Origin: RGIG8709 sp045537065
GTDB taxonomy: Bacteria; Bacillota; Clostridia; Monoglobales; Monoglobaceae
Assembly (NCBI GenBank): GCA_045537065.1
Contig: JAZSOT010000066.1
Span: forward strand, 1 to 7,469
Direction: 5' to 3'
Length of the DNA stretch: 7,469 nucleotides
Part shown: piece after piece, positions 7,338 to 7,469 of the stretch
How the letters are laid out: every line of letters starts with the position of its first letter
Position numbering within the stretch: position 1 is the first letter of the stretch
The notes under the pieces: generated by a model
Told to the model about the DNA's origin: nothing
The model's database searches: none
Seen by the model: only the letters and a program-made list of their open reading frames with translations
Program-made: the position numbers and the translations under genes

Positions 7338-7382
7338 CATTGAAATAGGTTTTCCGTTACTGTATAATCAAGGCATAGAAAG
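7319..7382. repeat. 10-bp inverted repeat flanking the promoter
   Basis: CTTTCTATGC at 7319-7328 is exactly repeated in inverted orientation as GCATAGAAAG at 7373-7382. The two arms enclose 44 bases that contain the whole -35/-10 promoter. The left arm overlaps the 22-bp dyad and the right arm lies at the expected transcription start. This may be a pair of operator half-sites or, less likely given the short spacing, an invertible element. Confidence 0.45.
7340..7368 (+). promoter_or_regulatory. Housekeeping (sigma-A type) promoter
   Basis: A TTGAAA -35 box (7340-7345; one mismatch to TTGACA) and a perfect TATAAT -10 box (7363-7368) are separated by the optimal 17 bases. Transcription should start near 7375, giving a leader of only about 24 bases before the secreted-protein gene. 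Confidence 0.85.
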
Positions 7383-7419
7383 AAAGGAGGTTATAAAAAT
7401 GAAAAAAATTCTTTCTATG
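7374..7419 (+). promoter_or_regulatory. Predicted 5'-end mRNA hairpin with ribosome binding site and start codon in the loop
   Basis: CATAGAAAGAA (7374-7384) is the exact complement of TTCTTTCTATG (7409-7419). In the mRNA this gives an 11-bp stem beginning at the predicted transcript 5' end, with a 24-base loop that holds most of the AAAGGAGG site (7383-7390) and the ATG (7399-7401). It may protect the 5' end from decay or tune translation. No fold has been computed. Confidence 0.45.
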
Positions 7420-7469
7420 GCAACAGCAGTGACTCTTGCTGCTGCGATGCTTGCGACGCCTGTTTCGGC
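7399..7469 (+). CDS. N-terminus of a secreted protein (3' end outside window)
   Basis: Only 23 full codons and two bases of the next are present. They encode MKKILSMATAVTLAAAML and then ATPVS, followed by a GC-initial codon that must be Ala. This is a textbook Sec signal peptide: Lys-Lys start, a hydrophobic Ala/Leu core and a VSA signal-peptidase I site. AAAGGAGG at 7383-7390 is a near-perfect ribosome binding site 8 bases before the ATG, and a strong sigma-A promoter lies just upstream, so high expression is expected. There is no Cys after the core, so it does not look like a lipoprotein. The mature protein, and hence its function, lies outside the window. It belongs to a separate transcription unit from the genes to its left. 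Confidence 0.85.
   Translation, partial: MKKILSMATAVTLAAAMLATPVS

Overview
The window reads as an AT-rich Bacillota genome, most likely a gut-type Clostridia. Strong AGGAGG-like ribosome binding sites, a consensus housekeeping promoter near the right end, tightly packed co-directional genes and the absence of any outer-membrane export protein all fit a Gram-positive cell. This placement is an inference from style, not a species call. All six genes supported here lie on the plus strand. I see no tRNA, rRNA, CRISPR array, insertion sequence or attachment site. No gene-free stretch exceeds 300 bases; the longest is 7199-7398.

Positions 1-3588 hold three very tightly spaced genes. The first is the 3' part of a large glycosidase-like protein with a C-terminal CBM9/DOMON-like beta domain. 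The second is a membrane-anchored HEAT-repeat-like protein. The third is a processive family 2 glycosyltransferase with all expected catalytic motifs. After a 21-base gap comes a membrane c-di-GMP phosphodiesterase (3610-5508) with a small extracytoplasmic solute-binding-like sensor, a dead GGDEF domain and an intact EAL domain. Together these four look like an exopolysaccharide synthesis module with its own second-messenger enzyme. It has none of the usual BcsB, PilZ or Pel partners within the window.

Positions 5526-7198 hold an MscS-type mechanosensitive channel and an overlapping nitrilase-superfamily amidohydrolase with an intact Glu-Lys-Cys triad. They are probably co-transcribed with the upstream genes, since there is no terminator or convincing promoter between them, and the group ends at a rho-independent terminator at 7273-7303. 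The operon promoter lies to the left of the window.

Positions 7304-7469 begin a new transcription unit: a sigma-A promoter, a strong ribosome binding site and the signal peptide of a secreted protein cut by the window edge. This short stretch is unusually structured. A 22-bp dyad abuts the -35 box, a 10-bp inverted repeat flanks the whole promoter, and an 11-bp complementary pair would place the ribosome binding site and start codon in the loop of a hairpin at the extreme 5' end of the mRNA.
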